Counted from the first letter of the stretch, positions 33,399 through 43,249 are shown. The stretch is 64,000 bases of DNA from Rudanella paleaurantiibacter (GCF_009184635.1 NZ_WELI01000001.1:496001-560000); one strand, 5' to 3'. Notes: generated from the letters alone by a model not told the origin. Made by a program: numbers and translations.

Positions 33399-34088
33399 CT
33401 ACTTAATTTGATCGCCTAAGGTGCTGATATACTGATTGATATAACTATCTATGGCCTTTGATTTGTACTGTAAAATATACCGGGGATGATCGAGGGTGAG
33501 TACCCGCTCGAAAAAGCTATTTTCGGCGTTGAGCCGCTTTAAGAACTGCTCGTTTTTCCGGCCCAGACAGATGACTACATCGCGCCGGGCACCAAACTGA
33601 AGCTGCTGTCGTACAGAGTCGGTGATGGCGGGCCAAAGAGCTTCGGTGGTAGCGCGGTCGTCGTAAAAATTGTAGTTGACCGGTCCGGCGTTCCGGTTGT
33701 CTTTAACCAGGGCGAGTGGGTATAGGGCCGACAGAAAAAAGTGACTGTAAAACGAAGACGCTCCGCCAAAGGCCTCCACAATCTGATAAATGAAGCGGCT
33801 CGACAGCTCTGACGTCGGGGGCAGGTTGTTGTCGATACCGCAGTAGCGTTGCAGATTCTGGGGTGTGGTAAACGAAATGCCCGTAACACCTGCTCCAAAC
33901 CGGCCCGGATTGATTCCCAATACATACACACGGGGGTGCTCGTCGTTGAAGAACTTTCCGTAAAACTCCCGGCCGATGCGCTGCACCTCGGGGGTGCGGT
34001 GGGGGTTCAGGGCCGATACGCCGGGTGGTAGGTTGGTTGGCTCAGAGAGACGTTCGTAAAAGGAAATAGCGCGTTGAGCAAAGGACAT
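33399..34088 (-). CDS. SMUG2/DUF4918-like uracil-DNA glycosylase
   Basis: 229 residues from the ATG at 34088 (MSFAQRAISFYE). Motif 1 is VLGINPGRFGAG, the active-site water-activating loop of the UDG fold, and motif 2 is LDHPRY near the C-terminus, where the family has HPS/HP. The DUF4918 set is the SMUG2-like group that excises uracil and related bases. It is in an apparent operon with the RAD52-like gene. Confidence 0.87.
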   Translation of the reverse strand: MSFAQRAISFYERLSEPTNLPPGVSALNPHRTPEVQRIGREFYGKFFNDEHPRVYVLGINPGRFGAGVTGISFTTPQNLQRYCGIDNNLPPTSELSSRFIYQIVEAFGGASSFYSHFFLSALYPLALVKDNRNAGPVNYNFYDDRATTEALWPAITDSVRQQLQFGARRDVVICLGRKNEQFLKRLNAENSFFERVLTLDHPRYILQYKSKAIDSYINQYISTLGDQIK

Positions 34089-34300
34089 AACAAATCGAGT
34101 GATTGAGCGAGAACGTGGAGGTTCGGGAGCTCCGTTTACCCAAATAAACGCAAAAAAGGGTTTTGAACCGATGTAACCCCTGCATCGATCCAAAACCCTA
34201 CTTTACGATAGCTGTCTGCCCGAACGCGGGCTCTTGTAAGCCATTTCAGTGAATCACGTTGGCTGCACGTTTCAGCTCAAAGTGATACCCAAACGGCCTC

Positions 34301-35347
34301 TTATTTCTTCGTCAGCTTGTAGGCATAGTAGCCCGGCATCCGAAGGTCAAGTTCAATGGTGTAGGTGTCAGCTGAGGGCACTTTGATGTTCTGTCCGTCG
34401 TACTCCAGGAAGCCATCGGCGCCGTTATCGCCGAAGTTGAGGGTCCAGGCATCGTTGGCGCGGAATTTCAGTTCGTCCTGCTTCAGGCTCAGTTCGGCTT
34501 TCCAGGTGCCCGACTTAGCGTCGTAGGTCATGGGCGTGCTGGCATCCCAGCCTTTAGGCGTAGCCGCGCCGATAACCCCCCATGTTGTTGGCGTAGCACT
34601 CCAGGTAAGTGTGCCCGTATTGACCCGGAACAGATAATACCCACCCGCAGCGAGTTTAAGGTTGTCGCCCGTTGACGATATTTTGTCGGGGGCGGTTCCA
34701 ATACCGTAGTTGGTGCTGTTCCAGTTGGGGGCCGAGGTAATTTTGAATTCCGATGCGGCCGGGAAATAGATGTAGCCTTCGTAGCTGCCATCGCTTTTCA
34801 CCGACGAAATCTTGGGGGCAACATCGGGTGCCCAGCCCTGGTATCCACCCGGTACGTACAACGACGGGTAGTTGACAATGACAAGGTAAGGCGTGCCCGT
34901 GAGCGTTACGGGGGCTGAGTAGGTCAGCTGACCCGGTTGGTCGTTGGGGCGGTTAATGGCCGACCGAACCCGCATCTCAATTTGCCCGCTCATACCGGGC
35001 GATACGCCAAGCCGCAGCAGGGTGTGGTTGAGGTCGGGGTTCGACAGCGCCAACGTGGTCGATTGACCGGCCGTTACTTCGATAGGGGCTTTGAATTCGT
35101 TGCCTTTTTTGTCGAACTGAACGGTGTAGTTGACCGGTACAGCCACCCCGTAGTTAACGGGTGTCCAGTTGAGGGTGAGCGCGTTCGATGCCGAACCTGA
35201 GCTGGTGAGCGTTACGGTTGAGGCACTGGGCGTGAGGGCAACTGTCCCCGGTTCCTGCATAACCAGCCGATCGCCCTCGTTTTCACAACCCCACAGCAGG
35301 CAAAGAGCCAGCAGGGAGAACACACTGTATAGAGTGATGCGTTGCAT
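34301..35347 (-). CDS. susE: SusE-like outer-membrane starch-binding lipoprotein
   Basis: 348 residues with a lipobox (LLWGC, Cys21) directing it to the outer membrane. An N-terminal beta domain (about 35-140) is followed by two C-terminal starch-binding-like domains (around residues 165-255 and 258-345; the GYQGWAP and GWDASTPMT segments). In the characterised Sus system SusE is a surface malto-oligosaccharide binder. It is the last gene of a susC-susD-susE series. Confidence 0.9.
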   Translation of the reverse strand: MQRITLYSVFSLLALCLLWGCENEGDRLVMQEPGTVALTPSASTVTLTSSGSASNALTLNWTPVNYGVAVPVNYTVQFDKKGNEFKAPIEVTAGQSTTLALSNPDLNHTLLRLGVSPGMSGQIEMRVRSAINRPNDQPGQLTYSAPVTLTGTPYLVIVNYPSLYVPGGYQGWAPDVAPKISSVKSDGSYEGYIYFPAASEFKITSAPNWNSTNYGIGTAPDKISSTGDNLKLAAGGYYLFRVNTGTLTWSATPTTWGVIGAATPKGWDASTPMTYDAKSGTWKAELSLKQDELKFRANDAWTLNFGDNGADGFLEYDGQNIKVPSADTYTIELDLRMPGYYAYKLTKK

Positions 35348-35446
35348 AATTAGTTGAATGATAAGTGGTTTTGGGTGTTTGTGCGTTAGTTAGCAGTCGC
35401 TGGGCGGTACTAAACCATCTACCAGACACCCAAAACCATAAACGTC

Positions 35447-37042
35447 TTAATAGCCTGTGTTTTGCTTCAGATTCGGGTTGGCCACCAGATCCGTTGCCGG
35501 AATCGGGTAGAGCGTGCGGAACGCTTCTACGGCCCGGCCGGGGGCAATTCCGCCTTTCCAGGGCCACAGATACGTGCCTTCGGTAAAGCGGTTGAACCGG
35601 ATCAGATCGGTCCGGCGGGTGCCTTCCCAGTACAGTTCGCGGGCCCGCTCGGCCAGAATAAAGTCGGTAGTGAGCTGGGCAGTGATGATGTTACCCGTAG
35701 TGCCACCGTAGGCCCGTTGCCGCAGCAGGTTAACGTAGTTGAGCGCGTTGGCGGCACTGCCACCCGTACCGCCCCGAACCACCGCTTCGGCGTACATCAG
35801 GTACACATCGGCCAGCCGGAAGAGTGGGAAATCGGTGTCGACAAAATCGCCCGCCGGGTCTTTCCCCGCCTGACCAGCCCGGGTTACGTTTTTGTACTTC
35901 GTGACGGCGTAGCCATCGGTAAACCGGGTGATGTCGGCAATTTCGAGGGTTTGCCCCTGACTGTAGAACATGGCCCGCTTGTCGGTTCGGCCCGACGGGT
36001 CGGTGAACTGACCTACCAGGGCGCTCGTGGTGCGCAACCCGGCCCAGCCACTGTTTACCCCAAACTCGCGCACAGGCATAGAGCCACCAATAGAGGCATG
36101 AATCAGGAACGTCATACCGCCGTAGGTCTTGGTGTTCAGGCCATCGAACGTAACCGGCAGAATGGTTTCGCGTGAGGTGTTGTTGTCGGCCAGAAACAGG
36201 TTGCCGTAGGTCGACTCCAGGGTGTAGGCATTAGCCCCAATTACCTTGCTGGTGTACGTAATCACGTCGTTCCAACGGGCGGTGCCGGTATAAACCTGAG
36301 CGTTGAGGTACAGTTTAGCGAGCAACGTCCAGACGGCCGCCTGATCGGCGCGGCCATATTCTGCTTGCCGGGGGGCGCTCAGTTCGGTTTCGAGGGCCTT
36401 CAGTTCCGACTCCACGTAGTTGAACAACTCCTGCCGGGTGGCCTGCCGGGGCAAAAACGAGCCCGGTGCGTCGGCTTCGGTCACAAACGGTACGTTGCCA
36501 AACATATCAATGGCGTGGTAGTACGCCAGAGCGCGCAGAAAACGGGCTTCGGCCCGGTAGGTGCGGGCATTGGTGGCGGCATCGCCCGTGATGTTGCGCG
36601 TGGCCAGCCGGTCGTCGCCGGTTTCGCGGATAAACTCGTTGCAGGCGGCTACCAGATAAAAAATCCGGTTGTACATGGCCGTTACAAAACCGTCCGAAGA
36701 AGTCCAGCGCATAGCGTGGAAATCCTGAATAGTCTGGTCATTCCAGCCAATCACGGCTTCGTCGGTGGGTAGCTCCTGGAGTTTCCACAGCAAACGCATG
36801 TAGTTGGAGGTTCCCTCGTCGATACCCGAAATATCGGGTTTGCCCGACGGCCCCTGCTGCCCGCTCACCGACATAACGGCGTAGAGCTTGGCCAGTACGG
36901 CTTTGTAGTTGGCCGGATCGGCGTAAACCGACGCCGAGGTCACATCAAATTTGGGTTCCCGGTCCAGATCATTCACGCACGACGACACCGTCAGGGCGGT
37001 GGTGAGCGCGAAGAGAGTGGCTATTTTATGTATTGGTTTCAT
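35447..37042 (-). CDS. susD: SusD/RagB-family outer-membrane glycan-binding lipoprotein
   Basis: 531 residues; lipobox TVSSC with Cys22. The protein shows the SusD architecture, with tetratricopeptide-like N-terminal helices (ARFLRALAYYHAID, the family FLRAxAY motif), a lid region, and a C-terminus with GTRRTDLIRFNRF and PATDLVANPNLKQNTGY, both typical endings. SusD caps the SusC channel and binds oligosaccharide. It lies 80 bp after susC on the same strand. Confidence 0.96.
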   Translation of the reverse strand: MKPIHKIATLFALTTALTVSSCVNDLDREPKFDVTSASVYADPANYKAVLAKLYAVMSVSGQQGPSGKPDISGIDEGTSNYMRLLWKLQELPTDEAVIGWNDQTIQDFHAMRWTSSDGFVTAMYNRIFYLVAACNEFIRETGDDRLATRNITGDAATNARTYRAEARFLRALAYYHAIDMFGNVPFVTEADAPGSFLPRQATRQELFNYVESELKALETELSAPRQAEYGRADQAAVWTLLAKLYLNAQVYTGTARWNDVITYTSKVIGANAYTLESTYGNLFLADNNTSRETILPVTFDGLNTKTYGGMTFLIHASIGGSMPVREFGVNSGWAGLRTTSALVGQFTDPSGRTDKRAMFYSQGQTLEIADITRFTDGYAVTKYKNVTRAGQAGKDPAGDFVDTDFPLFRLADVYLMYAEAVVRGGTGGSAANALNYVNLLRQRAYGGTTGNIITAQLTTDFILAERARELYWEGTRRTDLIRFNRFTEGTYLWPWKGGIAPGRAVEAFRTLYPIPATDLVANPNLKQNTGY

Positions 37043-37122
37043 GAGTTTGAGCTACCTCGCCCTCTGTCCCTCTCTGCAGAAAGCAGTTTGCCGTGGCCGA
37101 GAGGGGCAGGGGTGAGGCTTGT

Positions 37123-40100
37123 TTAAAAGTCGAGGTTCAGACCCGCCGAAACAATCCGGGGGCGTGGATAGAAGTTGTTGTCGCGGCCGTTATCAATTTC
37201 GGGGTCGAGCCCTGAGTACTTCGTGATAACGAACAGGTTCTGTGCCGTGAGCGTACCCCGCAGGTTGGCCTTACGATCGCCCTTACCCCAGATACTGCCG
37301 AAGTTGTACCCCAGATTCAGGTTGTCGAGCCGCACAAACGAGGCATTTTCCACGTAGTAATCCGAGAAGTACTGGCTACGGGTAAAATTGGTGGTGAGCA
37401 CATTGTCGAGACCATTCGACAGGAAGCCGAGGGCGTTGACAAAGTTGTTGTACGCACTGCCGTTCGAGCGGGTGTTGTTGTACACATAGTTGCCCACCGT
37501 GCCGCGCAGCACGAGCCCGGCGTTGAACCGGCCGTAGGTAAACTGGGTGGTAAAGCCCATGAGCCAGTTGGGGTTCGAGGCCTGATACCGCACCCGGTCA
37601 TCCACCGTGATCTGTCCGTCGCCGTTGCGGTCTTCGTACACGCCTTCAACCGGCAAACCGCTCTGATTGTATACCTGACGCAGCACGTAGAAGGTATTGA
37701 TGGGGTAACCTACCGTCTGAATTTGAATGAAGTTGCCCGTACCGCCTGAGATACCCCCTACCTGCACGCCCGGATCGTTGGGAACGGGCACGCGGGTCAG
37801 ATTCGTGATTTTGTTCTCGTTGTAGGTCACGTTGAAATTCACGTCGAGGTTCATGCCATCGCGCCGGATCGGGTTGGTGTTGATAGCCAGTTCGATACCC
37901 CGGTTGCGGAGGCTACCCACGTTGGTCAGCACCTGATTGGTGAGGTTGGTGCCCGCGGGTACCGGAATCACGGCCAGCAGGTCGCGGGTGTTTTTCTGGT
38001 ACACATCCAGGCTACCGCCCAAACGACCGTCGAAGAAAGCCACATCAACGGCCGCGTTGATAGCCTCGGTTTGTTCCCACTTCAGGTTGGCGTCGTAGCC
38101 TTCAGCCCGCAGGGTGCGGATAAAGGTGTTGCCAAACTGGTACTGCGCTGTGGGGTCGCTGATGGTGTAGCGCGGCAGGTAGGCATAGTCGGAGGCCAGC
38201 CCGGTGAGGTCTTGCTGACCCGTAACCCCGTAACCCAGTCGCAGCTTCAAGGCCGACAGGGCATTGGCTGATTTCAGGAACGGCTCGTCTTTAATGCTCC
38301 ACGAGAAGCCCAGCGAGGGGAAGGTACCCCAGCGGCTGTCGGGGCCGAAACGCGAGGTGGCATCCCGACGCACGGTGGCTGTAAGTACGTAGCGGTCTTT
38401 GAGCGAGTAGTTGATCCGGCCAAAAAACGCCAGCAGCGTGTATTGGGTGCGGAATGGAATACCGGCAGCCGCAATCGTATCGCGACCATTGGCCCGCAGG
38501 TTGGGGTAGCTTGGCACATCGCGGATGAAGTCCTGGTACGAATAACCCGCCGTAGCGTCAATACGGTTGCTCGGGTTCAGTTGCTTCACGTAGTTGAGGT
38601 AGAACTCCAGCGTTTTGTTGTTCCGTGAGCCGGTCGACTTCTGCGATTGGCCCCCGTTGCCGCCCTGCACAAACTGTGCACCGGCGTAGGCCGGGGTGAA
38701 ATTCAGACCTTCCGACTTCGAAATATCGTAGCCGAGGTTCAGGTTAGCGCGTAGCCCCTGCACAAACGGCAACTGATAGTCGAACTGCACGTTACCAATG
38801 CTCCGGGCAATCTCGGTGCGGTCGTCGCGGTTGTAGAGCATACCGAGTGGGTTGCGGGTAGCCTGTGGGTTCGGAATACCCGTGGGCGTCAGCCATTCGT
38901 AGAAACCGCCGAAGTTTTCGTTACCGCTGTAAACGGGCTTGGTGGGGTCGAATGCCACGGCCGCGCCAATAGCGCCCACGTCGGCAAAGCGGTTGTTAAT
39001 GATCGAGCCCTTCAGGTTGATGTCAACCCGGAGTGTGTTGTTGAAGAAGCGCGGGCTCAGACCCAGCGAGCCAGAAACCCGCTGAAAATTTGATGTTTTG
39101 AGGGTACCGTTTTGCGAAATGTACCCTACCGACGCACGGTACGGCATCGACTTAGTGGAGCCGGTGATGCTCAGGTTATTGTCGGTGCTGAAAGCAGGCC
39201 GGAAAATCTGATCCTGCCAGTTGGTGCTTGTTTCGGGCGTGGTGCCCACATTGAGTAAGGCTTTCTGATCTTCGTTGCCGATGCGGTTAATCAATTCCCG
39301 GAACTGGGTTGCATTGAGCGTTGAGAGTTGCTTACCGTTGACCGATACCGAACCGAGCGTGCTGAAGCTGATACGCGTTTGGTCGCCGGTGCGGCCTTTT
39401 TTGGTCGTAATCAGGATAACGCCGTTGGCGGCCCGTGAGCCGTAAATAGCTGCGGCCGAAGCGTCTTTCAACACCGTAAATGTTTCAATATCGTTCGGGT
39501 TGATAAGGCTCAGGGCGTTTGAGGCCCCCGTGATTTCGCGGTTGTCGAGCGGAACACCGTCGATAACCACGAGCGGGTCATTGCTGGCGTTGAGCGACGA
39601 GCCCCCCCGAATCCGAATGGTGCTGCCTCCGCCCGGCTGACCCGAGGGGGGCGTAATTTGCACCCCGGCCAGCTTACCGGCCACCAGTTGCTCGGGGTTC
39701 ACAATGTTTCCTTTCTGAAACTCATCCGCCGAAATCGACGCGATTGAGCCGGTCAGGTCTTTCCGGCGCTGGGTGCCGTACCCGACCACCACAACTTCCT
39801 GCAATGACTTGGAGTCGTCGGCCAGGGTAACGTCGATAACCGATTGATTGCCGACAACGGCTTCCTGCGGGGTTTTTCCGATGAAGCTAAACACGAGCGT
39901 AGCACCGGGCTGTACGTTGGTGAGCTGATACCGCCCGTCGATGTCGGTATTGGTGCCCCTTGTAGAGCCTTTCACTTGTACCGTAACACCGGGAAGGGTG
40001 GTGCCGTCGGCTTCTTTAACCGTACCGCTGATGGTTGCTCCCTGGCCAAAGGCCGTTTGTACCGAGAACAGTAGTGCCAGTACGAAGCCAAACACGCCGA

Positions 40101-40176
40101 GCCCAGTTCGGAGAACCGATAGGCGTGCCTGCCAACCCACGGCTGGCGGGCCAAACGTCTTGTAAAACGCTTTCAT
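37123..40176 (-). CDS. susC: SusC/RagA-family TonB-linked outer-membrane transporter
   Basis: 1017 residues. Signal peptide, then a carboxypeptidase-regulatory-like domain (about 46-120), the SusC TonB-box motif LQEVVVVGYGTQRRKD, the plug with DPLVVIDGVPLDN, and a C-terminal 22-strand barrel ending in an aromatic residue (GLNLDF). It imports oligosaccharide using TonB energy. First gene of the sus set; the regulator gene lies 249 bp upstream. No glycoside hydrolase is encoded beside it. Confidence 0.97.
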   Translation of the reverse strand: MKAFYKTFGPPAVGWQARLSVLRTGLGVFGFVLALLFSVQTAFGQGATISGTVKEADGTTLPGVTVQVKGSTRGTNTDIDGRYQLTNVQPGATLVFSFIGKTPQEAVVGNQSVIDVTLADDSKSLQEVVVVGYGTQRRKDLTGSIASISADEFQKGNIVNPEQLVAGKLAGVQITPPSGQPGGGSTIRIRGGSSLNASNDPLVVIDGVPLDNREITGASNALSLINPNDIETFTVLKDASAAAIYGSRAANGVILITTKKGRTGDQTRISFSTLGSVSVNGKQLSTLNATQFRELINRIGNEDQKALLNVGTTPETSTNWQDQIFRPAFSTDNNLSITGSTKSMPYRASVGYISQNGTLKTSNFQRVSGSLGLSPRFFNNTLRVDINLKGSIINNRFADVGAIGAAVAFDPTKPVYSGNENFGGFYEWLTPTGIPNPQATRNPLGMLYNRDDRTEIARSIGNVQFDYQLPFVQGLRANLNLGYDISKSEGLNFTPAYAGAQFVQGGNGGQSQKSTGSRNNKTLEFYLNYVKQLNPSNRIDATAGYSYQDFIRDVPSYPNLRANGRDTIAAAGIPFRTQYTLLAFFGRINYSLKDRYVLTATVRRDATSRFGPDSRWGTFPSLGFSWSIKDEPFLKSANALSALKLRLGYGVTGQQDLTGLASDYAYLPRYTISDPTAQYQFGNTFIRTLRAEGYDANLKWEQTEAINAAVDVAFFDGRLGGSLDVYQKNTRDLLAVIPVPAGTNLTNQVLTNVGSLRNRGIELAINTNPIRRDGMNLDVNFNVTYNENKITNLTRVPVPNDPGVQVGGISGGTGNFIQIQTVGYPINTFYVLRQVYNQSGLPVEGVYEDRNGDGQITVDDRVRYQASNPNWLMGFTTQFTYGRFNAGLVLRGTVGNYVYNNTRSNGSAYNNFVNALGFLSNGLDNVLTTNFTRSQYFSDYYVENASFVRLDNLNLGYNFGSIWGKGDRKANLRGTLTAQNLFVITKYSGLDPEIDNGRDNNFYPRPRIVSAGLNLDF

Positions 40177-40425
40177 AAATTAGTTGGAGTAAATAGACTG
40201 GTAATTAGGTGCTTATGTCGAATCCTGTGGATTAATACATTTTCTCACAAAAGTGATAAAGTCCCGTACGTCTGTCGTTCCACTTTGCCCTGTATAGGTG
40301 CTATTTTCTGTTTTTTATATCTACTGTATAACTAATTGACTATCAGGTGAAATTGGTCGTATTTGGTGGTCCACTTTATAAAATGGTACGTATTGGCCGA
40401 CTCGGTGTCTTGGCTTAGTTCTATT
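40177..40425 (-). promoter_or_regulatory. susC upstream region with candidate operator palindromes
   Basis: The 249-bp gap between the regulator gene and susC holds two candidates: CACAAAAGTG at 40246-40255, beside a minus-strand CACTTTTG -7-like box, and CCACTTTATAAAATGG at 40371-40386, a near-palindrome. The word CCACTTT also occurs at 40291. Either could bind the AraC-type regulator, but this is unproven. Confidence 0.35.
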
Positions 40426-42489
40426 TTATTCCTCCAGACGCGGCTCCTGAAAGTAGTCGCGCGGGGTTTGGTTGGTGATTTTTTTGAAGGCCCGGTTAAA
40501 CGCTGTTTTGGAGTTGAAGCCTACATCGAACGCCAACCCGAGCAGGGTGTAGTGGCGGTTCTGGGCGTCGTCGTACCGGCGTTTAAACTCCTCAATGCGG
40601 TGGGAGTTCACAAAGTCGAAGAAGTTCCTGCCGTAGCTTTCGTTGATTACCCGCGAGAGCAAATGCGGAGAGATATGGAGCATGGCGGCCAGCTCGTTGA
40701 GGGTCAGCCCCGCGTTGATGTACGGCTTCTTCTCCGCCATCAGCGCATCGAGTTGTTCGCGGTAGGGCAGGAGGTTTTCGGCCGGAGCCGCCAACGCTAT
40801 TTTGACTGCTTCGGGCTGTACCTGCCGGATAATGGGCGGGGTCAGCGGCCGTTGCACCACCGGATCGGGGAGAATGCCCCCCGTCGGTTCGGGCTCGGGT
40901 TGGGCTTCGAACAACGGAATAGACCCGGCTGCGGGCATCTTGAAAATTTCGGGTTGCTGAATGGCAAAGTAGCCCAGAAAATACGGAATGGTGGAGAACG
41001 CCAGCCAGATCAGGTCGATGCTCTGCCGCCAGATCAGGCTCAGTTCGAGCGGAAACCAGCTTCCTGCCGCAATAAACAGCCCCACCACAAACCAGAGCAA
41101 CAGGCAAACCGCCTGAATCGCCATCACGGTGTTGAGGTACCGTAAATTCTGGTCGTGCGAGGCCTCGGTGGTAAACCGGCGCTCATAACTGCGCAAGGCC
41201 CGCCAGCACACAATCCAGTACACCAGATTGATACCCCAGGCCACAGCCCCTACGCCCTGAAACACCCATTGCAGGGCTGGGTCGTGGTTCACAATCCGTA
41301 GCTGCAATGGCTTCAGCTCCATGAAGAAAAACGGCAGGTACACAATCAGCTGAATACCAGCCGGTACAAAATGCAGCCACCACCGGCGCGGCAGGCGGGG
41401 TGGCCGAAACAGCAGCCGACGGATGTAGAAATAGAACATCGGCGCGTAGAGCAGCATCACAAAATCGGGCACCAGCAGCAGGTGCGTGTAGGTCTGGGCT
41501 ATGTTGGGGTAGGCGCTCACCACCCGAATGAGCAGCAGCAGGGCGGCCGAGGCCAGGGCCAGAATGAGCCAGCGGTTGGCCTCCCGGTTGTAGTTCTGCA
41601 ACGAAACAAGGGCAATAATCAGCAACACGCTCTGGAAGGCCGAAAACAGGAGCAGCAGGTCGTAGATGGAGAAAAAATTGAACGAACCCGACAAGTCTTC
41701 CCAACTGGCAATCTGCAACCGAATAGGCTCTGAGGTGTTCTGACTACTGCGAAACAGCACCCGGTTGGGCCGGGCCCGCCCGCTGCCGGTGCCCTCCACA
41801 CTGGGCCAGGTTCCGCGCGTAAACTTGTACTCAATCCGGTCGAGGTCGGTGGCGACCGTTACCCGGTACGACCCGTCGATGTGCCGCCGGAGCCGAAACA
41901 GCTCGTCGCCGGAGTTCCAGTTGTTAAAGTTGCCCGAGATGTAGAGGGCCGCATCGTGCGGGGTATTGGGCGGAATATCGGTAATGACAAACTGATACGT
42001 TGGGGTAGCTTCCCACCCGGCAATCTGCGCCATAATCTGACCGGGCGGGTTGGCCGTAGCTATGTTGTAGGTGCGGTTGGGGCGGTTGCCACCCGTAGCT
42101 GTCCCTTCGGCCAGGGCCCAGTAGCCCCGCGTAAATTTGTATTCAAACCGGGGGGGCGTTTGGGGCAGGTTGAGCACGTAATGGCCGTTGGGTTGCCGCC
42201 GAAGCTCAAACCGGGGGTCGCCGGGCGTCCAGTTGTTAAAGTCGCAGGCCATAAACAGCCGCTGCACCGAGTCGGGCATGGGCGGGTACGCCACTACCTC
42301 GACCCGCACCTGCGCCATCGTCCATGACCCCAGGCCGGTTAGCCACAGGGTCAGAACCAGTCGGAGCAGGGCGCCCGGGCCCAAAGCGGAAGTAAAGGAT
42401 GTAATAGTCCCCAACGTGTTGAACTTGAATAGTTTATCGTTCTGGTTTTGGGTTTGTAGGTTGAGGTAAAACAGCCGCAAGTGTCTCAT
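40426..42489 (-). CDS. Transmembrane AraC-family regulator with tandem starch-binding-like domains
   Basis: 687 residues. The signal-like segment (about 40-60) is followed by two homologous domains at 62-160 and 163-262. Each has a CDFNNW/GNFNNW loop, a FEYKFTRG or IEYKFTRG strand and a PNR end, like CBM20/CBM48-type starch-binding folds. About seven transmembrane helices lie between 274 and 510, and a C-terminal AraC HTH at about 578-680 ends TPRDYF. It should sense malto-oligosaccharides in the periplasm and regulate the adjacent susCDE directly. Topology needs the first helices to keep the HTH inside. Next to susC, in the same direction. Confidence 0.88.
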   Translation of the reverse strand: MRHLRLFYLNLQTQNQNDKLFKFNTLGTITSFTSALGPGALLRLVLTLWLTGLGSWTMAQVRVEVVAYPPMPDSVQRLFMACDFNNWTPGDPRFELRRQPNGHYVLNLPQTPPRFEYKFTRGYWALAEGTATGGNRPNRTYNIATANPPGQIMAQIAGWEATPTYQFVITDIPPNTPHDAALYISGNFNNWNSGDELFRLRRHIDGSYRVTVATDLDRIEYKFTRGTWPSVEGTGSGRARPNRVLFRSSQNTSEPIRLQIASWEDLSGSFNFFSIYDLLLLFSAFQSVLLIIALVSLQNYNREANRWLILALASAALLLLIRVVSAYPNIAQTYTHLLLVPDFVMLLYAPMFYFYIRRLLFRPPRLPRRWWLHFVPAGIQLIVYLPFFFMELKPLQLRIVNHDPALQWVFQGVGAVAWGINLVYWIVCWRALRSYERRFTTEASHDQNLRYLNTVMAIQAVCLLLWFVVGLFIAAGSWFPLELSLIWRQSIDLIWLAFSTIPYFLGYFAIQQPEIFKMPAAGSIPLFEAQPEPEPTGGILPDPVVQRPLTPPIIRQVQPEAVKIALAAPAENLLPYREQLDALMAEKKPYINAGLTLNELAAMLHISPHLLSRVINESYGRNFFDFVNSHRIEEFKRRYDDAQNRHYTLLGLAFDVGFNSKTAFNRAFKKITNQTPRDYFQEPRLEE

Positions 42490-42618
42490 TGTGAGATGCT
42501 TGTTAGTCTGTCTGTTTCGTTACAACCCGCAAATCTTAAACCCAGAACGGGCGGATAGTCTGGTAATATAACGATTGGATGGGGTATCTGTCTTGCCCGA
42601 CGTACCTATTTAGCTTCG

Positions 42619-43146
42619 TTAACGATCAATCCGGTACGTAATCAGGGTGAGCGGCTGCCCCATGCCGCCGGTGCCATCGTATTGATTGACAATACAGGCC
42701 CCCAGCGATTCGGGAATTTTACGACTGGCCATGTTGCGCGAATCGACCGGATACGTCAGGTATTCATAATTGAGGTAATGGTCGGCCCATCGTTTGAGCG
42801 CCCGGACGGCTTCGCGGCCGTAGCCGTGCATGTGCGCCGACTCTTTCACCCAGATACCGAACGCCGGGCGTGGTTCGGTCAGGTTGTGCAGGCCAATACA
42901 GCCCAGAAACTCCCCCGTTTGGCGGTCCAGAATCACCATCGTCAGGTCGCGGCCCTGCCTGTTGTTCCGCACAGCTTCGGTTACAAACTGTTCGGTATCG
43001 GTGCGCTCCTGAGCCGGGGCGGGGTACATATACGTGGCAATGGTGGGGGTGAACTCCCCAAAAATAGCGTCGGTGTAGGCGTCAGAAATAGATTCGAGCC
43101 TCAGCCGGTCGGTGTCGAGTTTGAGGCAGGTTAAATCGGGAAGCAT
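42619..43146 (-). CDS. GNAT-family N-acetyltransferase
   Basis: 175 residues from the ATG at 43146 (MLPDLTCLKLD); the frame to 43239 adds a leader of unlikely composition. The RimJ/RimL-like fold is visible: CIGLHNLTEPRPAFGIWVKES, the acetyl-CoA loop HGYGREAVRAL and the late strand YPVDSRN. The substrate (amino group of a protein, antibiotic or small molecule) cannot be told. Separate unit between the regulator gene and a small secreted protein. Confidence 0.87.
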   Translation of the reverse strand: MLPDLTCLKLDTDRLRLESISDAYTDAIFGEFTPTIATYMYPAPAQERTDTEQFVTEAVRNNRQGRDLTMVILDRQTGEFLGCIGLHNLTEPRPAFGIWVKESAHMHGYGREAVRALKRWADHYLNYEYLTYPVDSRNMASRKIPESLGACIVNQYDGTGGMGQPLTLITYRIDR

Positions 43147-43249
43147 AAGGCCAACAGGTGTTGTGGCGAATATAACCATTTGAACGCAGGAAGCGCAGCA
43201 AGGGCTACCATTCGGTGCTCCTGCTGCGCTTCCTGACAAGGGTGGGTAC

